This document shows positions 10,621-20,339 of a DNA stretch of 64,000 bases, piece by piece (position 1 is the stretch's first letter; every line of letters starts with the position of its first letter). Source of the DNA: Sphaerosporella brunnea (lineage: Eukaryota; Ascomycota; Pezizomycetes; Pezizales; Pyronemataceae); NCBI GenBank assembly GCA_008704415.1, contig VXIS01000133.1, positions 54,282 through 118,281 of the forward strand. The letters run 5' to 3'. Under the pieces are notes generated by a model. The model saw only the letters and a program-made list of their open reading frames with translations, was not told the origin of the DNA and searched no databases. The translations under genes and the position numbers were made by a program.

Positions 10621-12440
10621 GTTCAGGGTTGAGTCAGGATCGGGGGGTGGCTTCATGGTCACTCCCAAATCGAGCAAATGCCGTTGTCTGCTACCATTAG
10701 ACTGAGTACCCACGCTGATTGTAATTGCCGGAAACCTACCTTTCTCTCCCTAGTTTCGCCGGTTTTCGTGCCTGTGGGCATTATGTGGGGCAGGGAAAAT
10801 GGGTCGCGGCCGGGCAATGGGTGAATGGTATGGGAAACAGAAGGGTCGAACAGTCGTGTTTATATATCAGGAACACTGCCGGACGGTGCGCTAAATTTCC
10901 CGGCGCCGTGCCGCTTCACGTCTGAGTTGCAAACCCCCTCTCGGTGCTTACCCCGCCCGGCTCCTTACCACTTACCGGCGGCCTGCCTGACGGGCATCCT
11001 CCTGCTCACTTGCGGCCCACCAAAAGCTCAAAGGGTTAAAAAGCGTAGTATTATCGCTCAATCTCAACGGAAGCCACAGCTTCTATTGCAATGCTATCCC
11101 GAAATTCCCCACTTTTTATGCGACCCCAATAGAGTTTTGGGAAATTCTCCGCTATTCTTACTGTGACGTATTTTTATAGCGTTAATCAGTAAATCCATAG
11201 GACGAGAAATCATACTAAGTGTAATCATCATACAGCTGCCCAGCTCGTGCTCGAACCCCACAAGCAAAGTGTGTATACTTTAACCCACAAAGAGACAACT
11301 CTCACGGAGCAGCAGATGCAGCCGAACAATCAGCTACGTGGCTCACAGAGCGCAGTACCTATCACATGGCGCGCAAGAAATGCTGGGCCTACAAACAACC
11401 CTACGCCAGTCAAAGACATCCCCCTCTCCAGTTGCAACAATAGGATGAGTGTACCTGCGATCCGTAGCTTTCTTTACTTCCTGGCGCGTGGCTTGTAGGG
11501 TGCCAGTCTACACTCATTTTTGTGGTGGTTCCAACTGATGGCACGGTGTGGAGGGCACGAGAAATTCTCCACCTTTGGGACAATGACAAAGATACAACGC
11601 GAAGGATCGCGGAATTGGCCAATGGACTTTGCAAGCCCTCTCCCAGAGAGGTTTATTTGGTAGCAGTTTAAATTTTAAAAAGGCGCTGCAGCAGTCCTGA
11701 ATCGCGTCAACAGCAAAGCAAAATGCGGTACCGCAGTTTGATCATACGTCGCTACCCGAAGGAAACCCACGTATAGTACCTTTGAACCAAGAGTTTAACC
11801 AGCTGGTATCGAATGTGGAACTGGCTGCGGGAAGCAAATCCCCCGACCTCCTGGGAAGCTATATAAACAAAGCTTGGGCGTGACCCAACAAGGATATCTA
11901 CCTCCGGTGTTTTGCCCTGCGAATCTTGAAGTAATGCTTGCACAAGCTCCTGCCACTGGTGTATTGGCGTACAGCTCAACCATACTGAAAGCACTGCCTA
12001 AATCACCAGTCGAAGTGGATCTAATGTTGTCCTCGGTTAAAAATCCGTCTGATTACTGCCACTTCGTGCGTTTCAGACAAGACCACAAAAGCAACGTAAG
12101 GTGATGCCTTTGCAGACCACATCAAGCACCTTTTCTGGTTGTTTGTGATGACCTTCAAGCAGCACAGGCCACACAAAGAGTCGATGCCAACAGCCACCAG
12201 CAAGGCCGCAATTTTAAAGCAAGATATATGGATTTTCTGAGCTTTCTAAAGAACCACATCTGTTACAGCAACCCGGTTCCCAGTTTGACGACACTGTAGC
12301 ATTGCTTTGGCGAACCACATTGCATCGTCTAGGTCCGTGGTACAGCTGTCAAGCTCGACCGTGGTAAAAACCTACCATCCACGACGTGTTCCATATTTTG
12401 CGGCTGCGGCACCATACTACAGACGCAAATCGCACGCAAC
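10620..12440. other. No gene assigned
   Basis: Only short ORFs are present. A minus-strand block near 12230-12080 (KIAALLVAVGIDSLCG) has a transposase-like look, but I could not place it in a family. No convincing exon-intron structure was found. Confidence 0.3.
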
Positions 12441-12456
12441 AATGAATTCCCTTACC

Positions 12457-13232
12457 GGTTGGTCCCCGGCCACACCGATGTCCTATGCAACGACCTGGCC
12501 GACCAGCTCGCCACGCAAGCGGCGGAAGTTGGTTATGGCAGGACCCTGGCCGACGATGTCGTCCACTCTGCATCGCTGGCTCACATCGCCAGAGGAGTCA
12601 CCCAGGCAAAACGAGCGAACTGCGAGGCATGGCTCCACAAGCACTACAGGTCCGACGCCTACTACACGCGGCCAAATGGCGTCAACAAGACCCTTCTCCG
12701 AGCGAAGAAGACACTGGCGGCTCGTATCTTCCAGCGCACGCTCAACAAATCACCCATGGCCCCGTATCTTCACAACACTGGAAGTCGGAAGGCCAAAACA
12801 TGCTGGTGGTGCCGCAGCGGCGCTGCGCAGACCCGAGGCCATGTCCTGAAATTCTGTAGAAGGTGTAAAGCAGAGCCCATGGTGCGATGGAAGGCGACGG
12901 TAAAGGATGCCACCAGAGAGGGCGGGGGCAGGAAACGCTGGCCATCGGGTGGTCGCCTTGCTGGCGGATGACAGATGTACGGAGGCGGTCCTTGATATCG
13001 GCCGTTCCACAAAAATTGGCTGCTGGCATGATAGGGCCTTCTTGTGATGACTGGCTACCATTTTTCTTTGTGTGGTTCCAGTATCTTGCGATTCCCTTTG
13101 TCCATTTCCTGAAGAAGGGCCGCATGCCCCGGTAGTGGGTCTCTGATGGCTCAGGGGGTAGCACAGTCTCGACTTCTTTGTATATGTGACAGCCGCAAGC
13201 GGCCGAATACAATCACATTAAGAACCAAAATA
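12457..13232 (+). mobile_element. 5'-truncated LINE (RNase H and zinc-knuckle tail) with 12-bp TSD
   Basis: The insert is bounded by AATTCCCTTACC at 12445-12456 and again at 13233-13244, a perfect 12-bp target duplication. The body starts within RNase H (VPGHTDVLCNDLADQLA, which includes the last catalytic Asp region). It continues through the linker and the zinc knuckle TCWWCRSGAAQTRGHVLKFC, and after a frameshift ends with LADDRCTEAVLDIGRST near 13010. About 200 bases of 3' untranslated sequence follow, with a hairpin at 13192-13203. Truncation at the 5' end is normal for target-primed reverse transcription. Confidence 0.85.
13192..13203 (+). other. LINE 3' UTR hairpin
   Basis: GCCGC-AA-GCGGC forms a perfect five-pair stem near the 3' end of the LINE, followed by CCGAATACA and an A-rich end. 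The same hairpin with the same following bases occurs in the copy at 39071-39082 and in weaker form at 57252-57265. Conservation in a fixed 3' position suggests recognition by the element's reverse transcriptase. Confidence 0.6.
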
Positions 13233-13624
13233 AATTCCCTTACCACGGTTGGCCAAAACAGCGCAGTCATTCGACAGGGGTGTTAGAAATCTCAGATATT
13301 TCGGAATCATAGCACAATCGAACCAACAAGAAAAACCTCCAATACCTAATCGAGTGGAATGACAACTCTGCAGATACTCTCCCGGTCCAGTTGGATGGAG
13401 TCCGTCACGAAGGGAAATCTCAAAAGATTGTCGTGCCGCAGCCAGTTTCCGCCATGTTGGTCTTCGGGACTGGCTGAGGCCAGTGCCGACGGCGCGCAAG
13501 AAGCGCAAGGAACACTGGGGGCTAAGCAGACTGGTGGACGGCCCGGGACTGCGCAGGCATTTTGTGCTTTTCGGCGCACGGAGGTGATGAAGATTGACGC
13601 GATGTGCAATTAAATGTAGAGAGA

Positions 13625-13719
13625 TCGGGGGTGGAGCGAGTTGGGGATTGGTATTCAGTACATCGTGTACATAGCACTTACTCCTTCAGACAACACGTTC
13701 TACAATCAACCGTACCTCC
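13625..13719 (+). repeat. LTR-like repeat, copy 2
   Basis: Closely similar to 2300-2405 from the GTGGAGCGAG block to the end CGTACCTCCTACA. It is preceded by TGTAGAG, so the unit could run TGTAG...CTACA, the usual TG...CA form of an LTR. No 5-bp target duplication was found on the flanks, and the following sequence differs from that after copy 1. Confidence 0.4.
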
Positions 13720-14264
13720 TACAAATGCAGTATTTGCCGGTCGGTGTCGGACATGGCCGGGATGTGGGGACCGTCATCAGGTTTATTGTCCGTGTTCGAC
13801 CGCGAACGATCACGACAGCTTCCCCCTTATCCTGTCCGCTCGCTATCTCATGCGTCAACTGCGGCCAGCTGAAATACCACAAGGAAAGCATAGAAAAAGA
13901 AAAACAAAAGAAACAAACAGGCTCGCAACAACGAACAAAGGCGAAGGCCACCCGGGCGGAGTCACTCGTCCCCCTCTGACTCCTCTTCAGACGATGACAA
14001 ATCACTTCCTTTGTATCCCGCAGAAACTGCAGGCTCTGCGGGGTGGCCGTGGCCTCTTTAAAATGCTGCGCAATTGACCGCCACCTCCACCCACAAGGCT
14101 TCCATCCAATCTGTTTTTCCACAGAGCGGCGAAGTGCGCGAATCCGTGGAAGCCATCCTTTGCACTGATTGAAGCGGTGCTCTCTATGCTGGGCACTCGT
14201 CTACGTCTCTCCGACGACGCTCCTCCTTCAGATAGGGTGCGGTCATTCCATGCCCAGCGAGGGG

Positions 14265-14591
14265 TTAATAGCACCGGGATGCAATTATCGTCCTCTCCGT
14301 CTTCAGGGCCGGTTGAAAGACAGTCTTCTTACGCAGTCGGAGCTTCGTGCTCTGCTGAATGCACTGCTTGGTACCGTGGCTTCGAGCTTGGGAAGACTTG
14401 CGCTTCGGTTGGGGCAGCCTGGACCGCCGTAAGAGCGCTTTGTTCGGGGCTGTGGTTGCACACAATGCTGCGTCATATCCGCCATCTCGTTGCCTTCCAC
14501 GCCGGCATATCCGGGGCCCACCGTTGTGTTTGGGAACATCCGCGGTCGGCTCTACTTGATGATGCGGCGAGCCATCCTTGCGCGGGGCCAA
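14265..14591 (-). pseudogene. RNase H-like LINE fragment, weak
   Basis: A minus-strand frame includes GPGYAGVEGNEMADMTQ, which resembles the PGHxGVxGNExAD motif around the last catalytic Asp of RNase H in non-LTR retrotransposons. The rest, in two frames, is basic and unassigned. The match is one short motif only, so chance or another RNase H source is possible. Confidence 0.4.
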
Positions 14592-15083
14592 ACGTATCGT
14601 CCTTGCATCGTTCCAGTGCAGCTTGCTCGTGTAAGCCTGGTCTTTCTCCGAGCCCTGATTAAAACGACAAACAGCTCGTTATATTGCGTAGGCCTCTGCA
14701 TCGGAGAGCTCATTGTTGGTGCTTGAAATGGTGACTTGAGCATGTTGGTGTTTTTGCGGTTCACGTTCGATGGGTAAAATATATGTACGTGGCACCGGAG
14801 TGTCATGCCTGCAGTGGTGGTCGGCATGAAGACGTCGTTGCTTCCGCGTTCGCCGCTCCATTTTAGCAACGCCAAAATGGTGGGTAATAGTGCGACAGAA
14901 GGCTCGAGGTTCCACGCCGACCGATTACTGTGGTGCAAGGCGTTGGGCCAGAGCGTACTCCTTGTTGTGTTGTATTCGATAGGTAGCCGTTTCGCAGTTT
15001 CCTATTAACCCCTCCCCCCGCCACTCCTCTCAACCTCCTCACCCTGCCGCCCATCCACCGCTTCCCTCCTCACCTCACCGACA

Positions 15084-15725
15084 ATGCGGCCGCCTAAAAC
15101 ACCTCGCCACAAGGGAAAGCGGGGACCGACGCTATCGCCAGACATCCTCTCATCGCCGCACGCTCCGACAATCTGTATGTGCGTTCATCTCTTGAGCGGA
15201 GAGCCATGCTGACAATGACTGGAAGACACGCCGCCTTCAAAAGGAGCCAAAACACCTCGTCCAACGCGGTCAACCAGGAAAGCCGCCTTCCCGGAGAGTC
15301 CCACCCGAGCGAGCCGGATCGGTGGCGTTGGGCCGGCTGCTAGGAGAACCGCGAAGAGTAACATTGCCCACCAAGAGGGCGCACGGCAGATTGCCCCCCG
15401 CGACGGCCTTGCCGATGCCGCTGCCTCAGTCGTGGAAGGTGCCGCTATCAACAGCGCTCTGCCTCCCACCGCGCCGAAAGAGCTGGTAAGCGGACCGGGT
15501 GAAACGATTTGCAATGCGGGACGTTCCGCGTCCAACAGAATTGGCACTCTCAAAGAGGCCGGCGCGTTCACGACTGAGGCAACGCGCAGCCACGCAGGGT
15601 CTACGACTCCGCAGGTTCCGGCCACCGGTGCTTACAGGTGGAGAAGTCCCCTGGAACGTCGGGAGTGGATGATGGATCCGTATGTTGCAGAAATAGCGCG
15701 CAGACACCGGCAAGGATCTCCTTGA
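15084..15725 (+). CDS. Two-exon gene for a small basic, probably disordered protein
   Basis: A C/T-rich tract (15006-15080) precedes an ATG in the context ACAATGCGG. Exon 1 is 15084-15174. The intron 15175-15225 (51 bases) has a GTATGT donor, a GCTGACA branch point and an AAG acceptor. Exon 2 is 15226-15725. The joined frame is open from start to stop, 196 residues, with no frameshift. The N-terminal half is Lys/Arg/Pro-rich (KTPRHKGKR, TPRPTRSTRK); the C-terminus ends ERREWMMDPYVAEIARRHR. No domain is recognised. Basic disordered N-termini of this kind occur in nuclear proteins and in proteins of mushroom transposons, so it could be a small nuclear protein or the 5' part of a truncated mobile-element gene. 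The gene model itself is well supported. Confidence 0.6.
15175..15225 (+). other. Intron, 51 bases
   Basis: GTATGT donor, CTGAC branch point 15 bases before a GAAG acceptor; phase 1. Removing it joins two open frames exactly. Confidence 0.6.
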
Positions 15726-17240
15726 GTGTCGGTGTGGGGGTGTTATCGTGCTCGTGTCACCGGATTTGTGCTGGCAATTGAGATTCTTCGGGTTCTGGTC
15801 CTTTCATGTCCGTGTGATTCCGCACACGGTTGACCTAAAACTTACAAACGTGAATCTGGCAGGTTGAGTAAGTTGCCTTCAGGTTGGCAGTGTGATTCTG
15901 AGAGGTTGATATCGCACCGTGCACGGTGAAGGGGAGACCATTTACAACGTCCATCACTTACGGCTATGGTCAGCACGGCACGCTCGCAGCTCGATCGTGC
16001 AATACCAAGTTGCACGTGTTGCAAAACACGTGGCAATCACCTCGTCAACCTCCTCGCTGAACAATCGCCTCTTTACTGATGTTTGTAAAACCACCAACCA
16101 CTGACCCGAAGCTGGCGATACTGATGGGCCAGCCTGAACACAAACCATATGCAACCTGATTCATCACACGTTTGGCCGTGGTTGCCTTTCCGCTGGCTGA
16201 TACCGCCCCCGAGGGGGTGCTCCTGCGATCGCTGCCAAATGAAAGTACGCAAATCTCGCACTCGGCTAGCTCTCGGTTTAGCCAAACCAGTTCTTGCTCA
16301 GGGCCAACGGACATGGATCGATCCGTTTTAATGGGTCTTCCGACGCCCAACGGGAGACGGATGATGGCGTAAAACGGACGTTTTTGTAGCCCCAATCCGA
16401 AAACTTCAAAGTACGGACGCCAAAAATTCCGCAAAACTCTCAACCCAACTAAACACCAAAGTCACCCAAGTGTTATGTAAAGCCAACCGGACTAACGGCA
16501 ACATGACAATGCAAAGCCCAAAGAGTTTTTGTTTGCACCTCCGCGTCTTCAACACCACCACAGGCATCACATTGCGAACAAAAAACCAACCTCAGATAAC
16601 GAACTCGCTGATAACATCAATGGCCGGCCGCAGAAACAGCACACGCGTTTTAAACACAAGGGCTGCGCCGGCGCCTGAAACCACAGTGACCACGAGTACT
16701 GCCAGGAGCAGGGGTGGTTCTGGTGGTAGTGGGGGCGTGGTGCGTGGTGTGGTATCGGAATCGTTGAGGTTCGCCGGTGTTAGCAGAATTTTATTTTTTT
16801 GGTGCGTTGTGGCGCCGCTGGAGCGTCCGTTTCCAAAAATCGGACCGTTTTGCTGTTTTGAATCCAAATACCATAAAGTTCGGACGTTGTCGACTCAGGA
16901 AAAAAAGGACAAAAGTGCGCTACAATACGAATCCAAACGCGCCCTTAAGCAAAGCTGCGTCTCTGTTTGGCGATAGAAGCACGCTCTTCGGCCAACAGCT
17001 CTACCAAACAATCACATTTAGATGCTCGACAGTTGAGGATAGATGGTGCAATTGGAAAAAAAAATTCATTCCACCCGTACCAGAAAAAAAAAAAATGTTC
17101 CACGCGCCTAATCCCTCCGTCCACACTACCCTCACCCTCCCCACCCTCCAACACCTCCCTAAAAAAAAAAAAAATCCGCTCCTGCACCCGCCCTAACCCC
17201 TCCACAACCGCTCCTGAAAAAAAAAATTGAAAAAAAAGTG
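15726..17240. other. No gene recognised
   Basis: Short ORFs only. The 17040-17240 part has several A-runs of 8 to 15 bases, immediately 3' of the minus-strand gene at 17243-18153. Part of 16560-16600 (CATTGCGAACAAAAAACCAA) recurs near 59825, so some of this is dispersed repeat. Confidence 0.35.
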
Positions 17241-17242
17241 CG

Positions 17243-18153
17243 TCATCTAGGAATCCAAATCGTCTGCAGGGCTGGGGCGAAATTGGCCAAATCCCAAAGC
17301 AACGTCTCCAACCGGTCCGAGTCGTCAGCACCATTGGCCGCCACCACCCAGTCGAGGACGTACAGGGTTTGCAGGTTCCCGTGGTGCCTCTGGTCGAACA
17401 GCCAGCTGCCTCCTGCCAGCTGGTTGGCCGGGACGCCACGGGTATGGGCACATGGCGTGGCCAGGTCCATCCACGTGAGTCCCGGCCGAACCAGGAACCG
17501 AAACTTCCCCGTGTCTTGAATCTCGCCGATCGCACCGATCCGGAAGTGAAGAACCCGGATGGCAATTACCGCCGGGGGGTCGACGGGATGGAGCGGCTGG
17601 AGGGGGTGGGGCCACAGGCTGGCGAACCGGGAGCGAGGCCGGAGGGTGGTCAGGGGGGGGCCCCGGGGAGTTGCGGTGGGCGGTTCGGCGGGGACGGTCG
17701 CTGCTGCGGTGGCTGCGGGCCCTGCGGGGCCTGGCGGCGGCCAGTAGTTGTCGCCTGGCTGGCCATATCCCTGGAATAGGACGTATTGCGCGTTGATGAC
17801 GTTTTGCGCGTGAACGTTCCAATTCTGGTTGTTGTTGGAGTTGTTGTTGTTGTTGTAACCGTAACCAATCCGGAAGTGAAGAACCTGGATTCCAATTGGA
17901 GCCGGGGGTGGAGGCACCGGCTGGTGAACCGGGAGCGCGGGCGCAGGGTGGTGAGGGGGTGCAGCGGCGTACGTTTCGGCGAGGGAGGCTGTGGGAGTGC
18001 CTGCTGCTGCGGCGGCGGCGGCGGCGGCGCCCAGTAGTTGTTGCCTGGCTGGCCGTACTGCTGGAATATGGCGTATTGCGCGTTCACGTTCCAATTCTGG
18101 TTGTTGATGTTGTTGTTGTTGTAAGCCTCACTAGATGACGCTCGGTATTCCAT
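17243..18153 (-). pseudogene. Asn/Pro-rich protein gene with an internal duplication
   Basis: From ATG 18153 the minus strand encodes YNNNNINNQNWNVNAQYAIF, YGQPGNNYW, a proline run and TTLRPRSRF. The order then repeats: VLHFRIGYGYNNNNNSNNN, QNWNVHAQ, YGQPGDNYW, a Pro/Ala stretch, TTLRPRSRF and VLHFRIG. The repeat unit is about 325 bases. The second unit and tail are in another frame, so one indel lies near 17890-17960. The unique C-terminus (LQTLYVLDWV..., LETLLWDLANFAPALQTIWI) has a leucine pattern like the repeats of fungal F-box proteins, but no F-box is visible. Low-complexity Asn/Pro regions often mediate protein assembly; that is inference. Confidence 0.45.
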
Positions 18154-18299
18154 CACAGTATATCACTTCCTCTATCACTCGTTCGCACTCGTCCGTATCC
18201 ATGCCTAGAAAGCCAGTTTCCGACAGATCGTTCTAACGCCACCCCACGCGCAAAGTAGCTTCACCGACCATCGCTCGCCCTGCGGTGGTCGACACGATG

Positions 18300-19069
18300 A
18301 AACAACACACCCCGTCATTGGCCCCGGGCAACGGCGTGGCAGACCAGGCTGCGAAGGACGCGGGGTCCACTAACCTGTCGCTGCGATTGAACAAGTTCGT
18401 CTCTGAAAGATGGATTTGTGAGATTGCTCTTTGTGTTGCGGATGTCCAGCGAACGCAGGACGAGCGCCCTGCTGCCCCCGGGTCCTGTTTTTCCTGCCTT
18501 GATTGCTCCTATTCTGATGGAGACGGTCAGGTGGACTGCCCGAGCTGCCTCTTTGACATCCTGTGCGACCTTAGCCAGCTCCCAAAGGATATCCCAGCCT
18601 CGTCTACCCATTGGCTGTAATAGTTCGGATTCTGAAACCAGTCAGCGCTATGTCTCAAATGCGGTGCAGGAACCTCTTACTAGGGTCCAGTAACGACTCC
18701 CACTTATGTCCCCATATCTGAGTGACTTGTTCTCGTCCCCTGCTTCTGTTCTGCCAGTGTTCGCTCGGCGGCCGGTACAAGGGAAGGCGAATACCAGTAC
18801 TCCTTCGGTATGTCCCTCAACGAGCCATCTGGGTTGCGTTTCAATATTGTGTCGAGTATATCCTTGAGCGCAGCCAATGTCTCGTCTTGTTTGACAGCTT
18901 TACGATCGACGACCTCTCCGTGCCAGTCTGCCCACTTTCTCACGAGGTCTTCGTCTATACCGGGAAACAGTGCCGCCATACCGTCCACGCCATATTGGTT
19001 GAAATATTTGCGCAATGAGGATGTGTTCAGGAAGATGTTGACTCTTGCTTGGTCAGGGACACCCCCAAC
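18300..19069 (-). pseudogene. Unrecognised gene remnant with an intact intron, cut by a hAT MITE
   Basis: Minus strand from 19069: a coding-like block with NIFLNTSSLRKYFNQYGVDG, DEDLVRKWADWHGEVV and LKDILDTILKRNPDG ends at 18704. One frameshift later it continues as WGHKWESLLDP. It then crosses an intron at 18632-18680 (GTAAGA donor, GCTGAC branch, TTTCAG acceptor, 49 bases). The next exon reads GWDILWELAKVAQDVKEAAR and on to about 18315. The family is unknown. The upstream side is cut at 19069 by an inserted MITE. Confidence 0.45.
18632..18680 (-). other. Intron in the 18.3-19.1 kb pseudogene
   Basis: GTAAGA...GCTGAC...TTTCAG on the minus strand, 49 bases, all three splice signals near consensus. 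The phase joins the two flanking coding-like frames. Confidence 0.6.
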
Positions 19070-19417
19070 CGGTGTTCCTAATAGCCAGCCCAAAAAGCCC
19101 GGCTGTGCGGGCGGGCTGCCAAAAGGCAACAGCCCGGCTGTCTCAAAATCACGACGGGCTGGCTGTTGGGCTGTCGGGCTGCCAAGCACTTTCGACTGAG
19201 GTGAACGTGTCATGAAACCATCAGTTTGGCCTAGTTACGTCTTAAACGGAAGAGTGTTTCCGTGTAGCTGTTGCTCCATTCCCCATAGCGTATGGTCCCT
19301 GCATGCGCTGGAAGCCAGCCCGACGTGGGCTGCAGCCCAAACAGCCCGCCCGTCATTTTGATCAGCCCATGCAGCCCAGCCTCAGCCCGACGGGCGGGCT
19401 GGCTATTAGGAACACTG
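19070..19417. mobile_element. hAT MITE, 348 bp, with perfect 8-bp TSD
   Basis: The left tip CGGTGTTCCTAATAGCCAGC and the reverse complement of the right tip, CAGTGTTCCTAATAGCCAGC, agree except for one base. CCCCCAAC flanks the element on both sides (19062-19069 and 19418-19425). The interior is rich in short CAGCCC/GGGCTG inversions and has no ORF. Tip sequence and duplication length place it in the hAT superfamily. A related right tip is present at 26248 (CTTAGGAACACTG). Confidence 0.9.
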
Positions 19418-19425
19418 CCCCCAAC

Positions 19426-19560
19426 TAGTGTTGGGCACGAGCCGAGATATCCCGGGTACTCGTCCCGGGCCTAAACGGTGAGCGAGACGAACGTTTTTTC
19501 TGGACGAGACGAGATATCCCGGGACGGATCTGATTAGCCGGCGATCAGGCCCGGGTACTC
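19426..19560 (+). mobile_element. hAT-like element, left end only
   Basis: Starts TAGTGTTGGGCACGAGCC immediately after the target duplication of the MITE at 19070-19417, followed by GAGATATCCCGGG and GACGAGACGAGATATCCCGGG subterminal repeats. A right tip at 30097 ends GTGCCGAACACTA, the expected inverted form, so the two are dispersed halves of one family. No right end is present here. Confidence 0.55.
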
Positions 19561-19595
19561 GTGAGTGATGAGTTATGATGTGCTATGCGTGTTGA

Positions 19596-20331
19596 CTAGG
19601 TCCGTGTGCCCTGATCCGTTGGCCATCCGCTGATGTAGGGTTCGGATCTAGGGTTGAGTGCACGAGAGTGAGACGAGAAGAGGATATAAGGTGGTACCCC
19701 CAGGCGACACTCAAGTGCTTGCAAGTCCCTCCGAGTGTCCGCTAACTCCTCGTAGAAACAGAAGTTCTCGCTCCTCGGCGCCGGGCGGCCCGCATTTCCT
19801 TCAGGCATGTAACGGATAATGACCACCACCAAGTTCACGCTTTGCCTAACCTGGCTGCCAAGCTGAAGCTCAAAACTGAAGAAGTCCCGAGCATCGAGCA
19901 GTCAGATGTTCTCAACGTCGGCCATCCACTGCGCCACGGAGCCCGGGCGCGGCAAGTATGGGGAAGCATTTAGTGCAAGGAGCACCGCAAACATCCAAAT
20001 CCTGCAGTCAGGTTTGGATCGTTTGCCCGTTTCTTATCCTTGCACAAAACTCCGGCATCGTCTGGGAGAGATGCTGCCGCAGTTGCGCCAGCCCCGCCTG
20101 GCCCCCCATGAATGTCTGCTGGCACAATGGACAGAGCGTGACATGGTTCGCCTCATGCTGGGGCACGTATCCGGAGTGTTGGGTGTCACCTGGTAGGTAT
20201 ATTGACTTGGCAAGGTGCGAGATCGGCAGCAAACGGTTGGCCAGTTGGCCGAGCGGGCGGTACAGGACGGTGCCTTGAAACTCAAGTACAAAGGGCACCT
20301 GGTTTCGTCCAGGGGGAATTCGGTGGGCCAT
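19596..20331 (-). CDS. Three-exon gene model, Cys/His motif protein, function unknown
   Basis: The model starts at ATG 20331. Exon 1 is 20331-20051 and encodes YRPLGQLANRLLPISHLAKS and the Cys/His motif CPLCQQTFMGGQAGLAQLRQ followed by His. Intron 20050-20002 is GTTTTG...CTGACTGCAG. Exon 2 is 20001-19917 and encodes IWMFAVLLALNASPYLPRPG. Intron 19916-19863 is GTTGAG...CTGAC...TTCAG. Exon 3 is 19862-19596 and includes FCFYEELADTRRDLQALECR. The joined 210-residue frame has no stop. The CxxC...H motif suggests zinc binding but lacks standard C2H2 spacing. Donors are non-consensus, so the model is tentative. The C-terminal part overlaps a 65-base LTR-like stretch (19630-19695) in antisense, so the 3' end may be transposon-derived. 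Confidence 0.4.
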
Positions 20332-20339
20332 GATCAACT

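Noticed and set aside
12307..12849. 180-codon plus-strand ORF
   Set aside because: Out-of-frame shadow of the LINE RNase H tail at 12457-13010.
13140..13180. Second A-box-like stretch (GGCTCAGGGGGTAGCACAG)
   Set aside because: It is in a LINE 3' UTR and lacks a B box and stems.
18285..18620. Plus-strand ORF with PGNGVADQAAKDAG, like an RNase H site
   Set aside because: The opposite strand carries a better coding exon next to a consensus intron; the motif is short and antisense to it.
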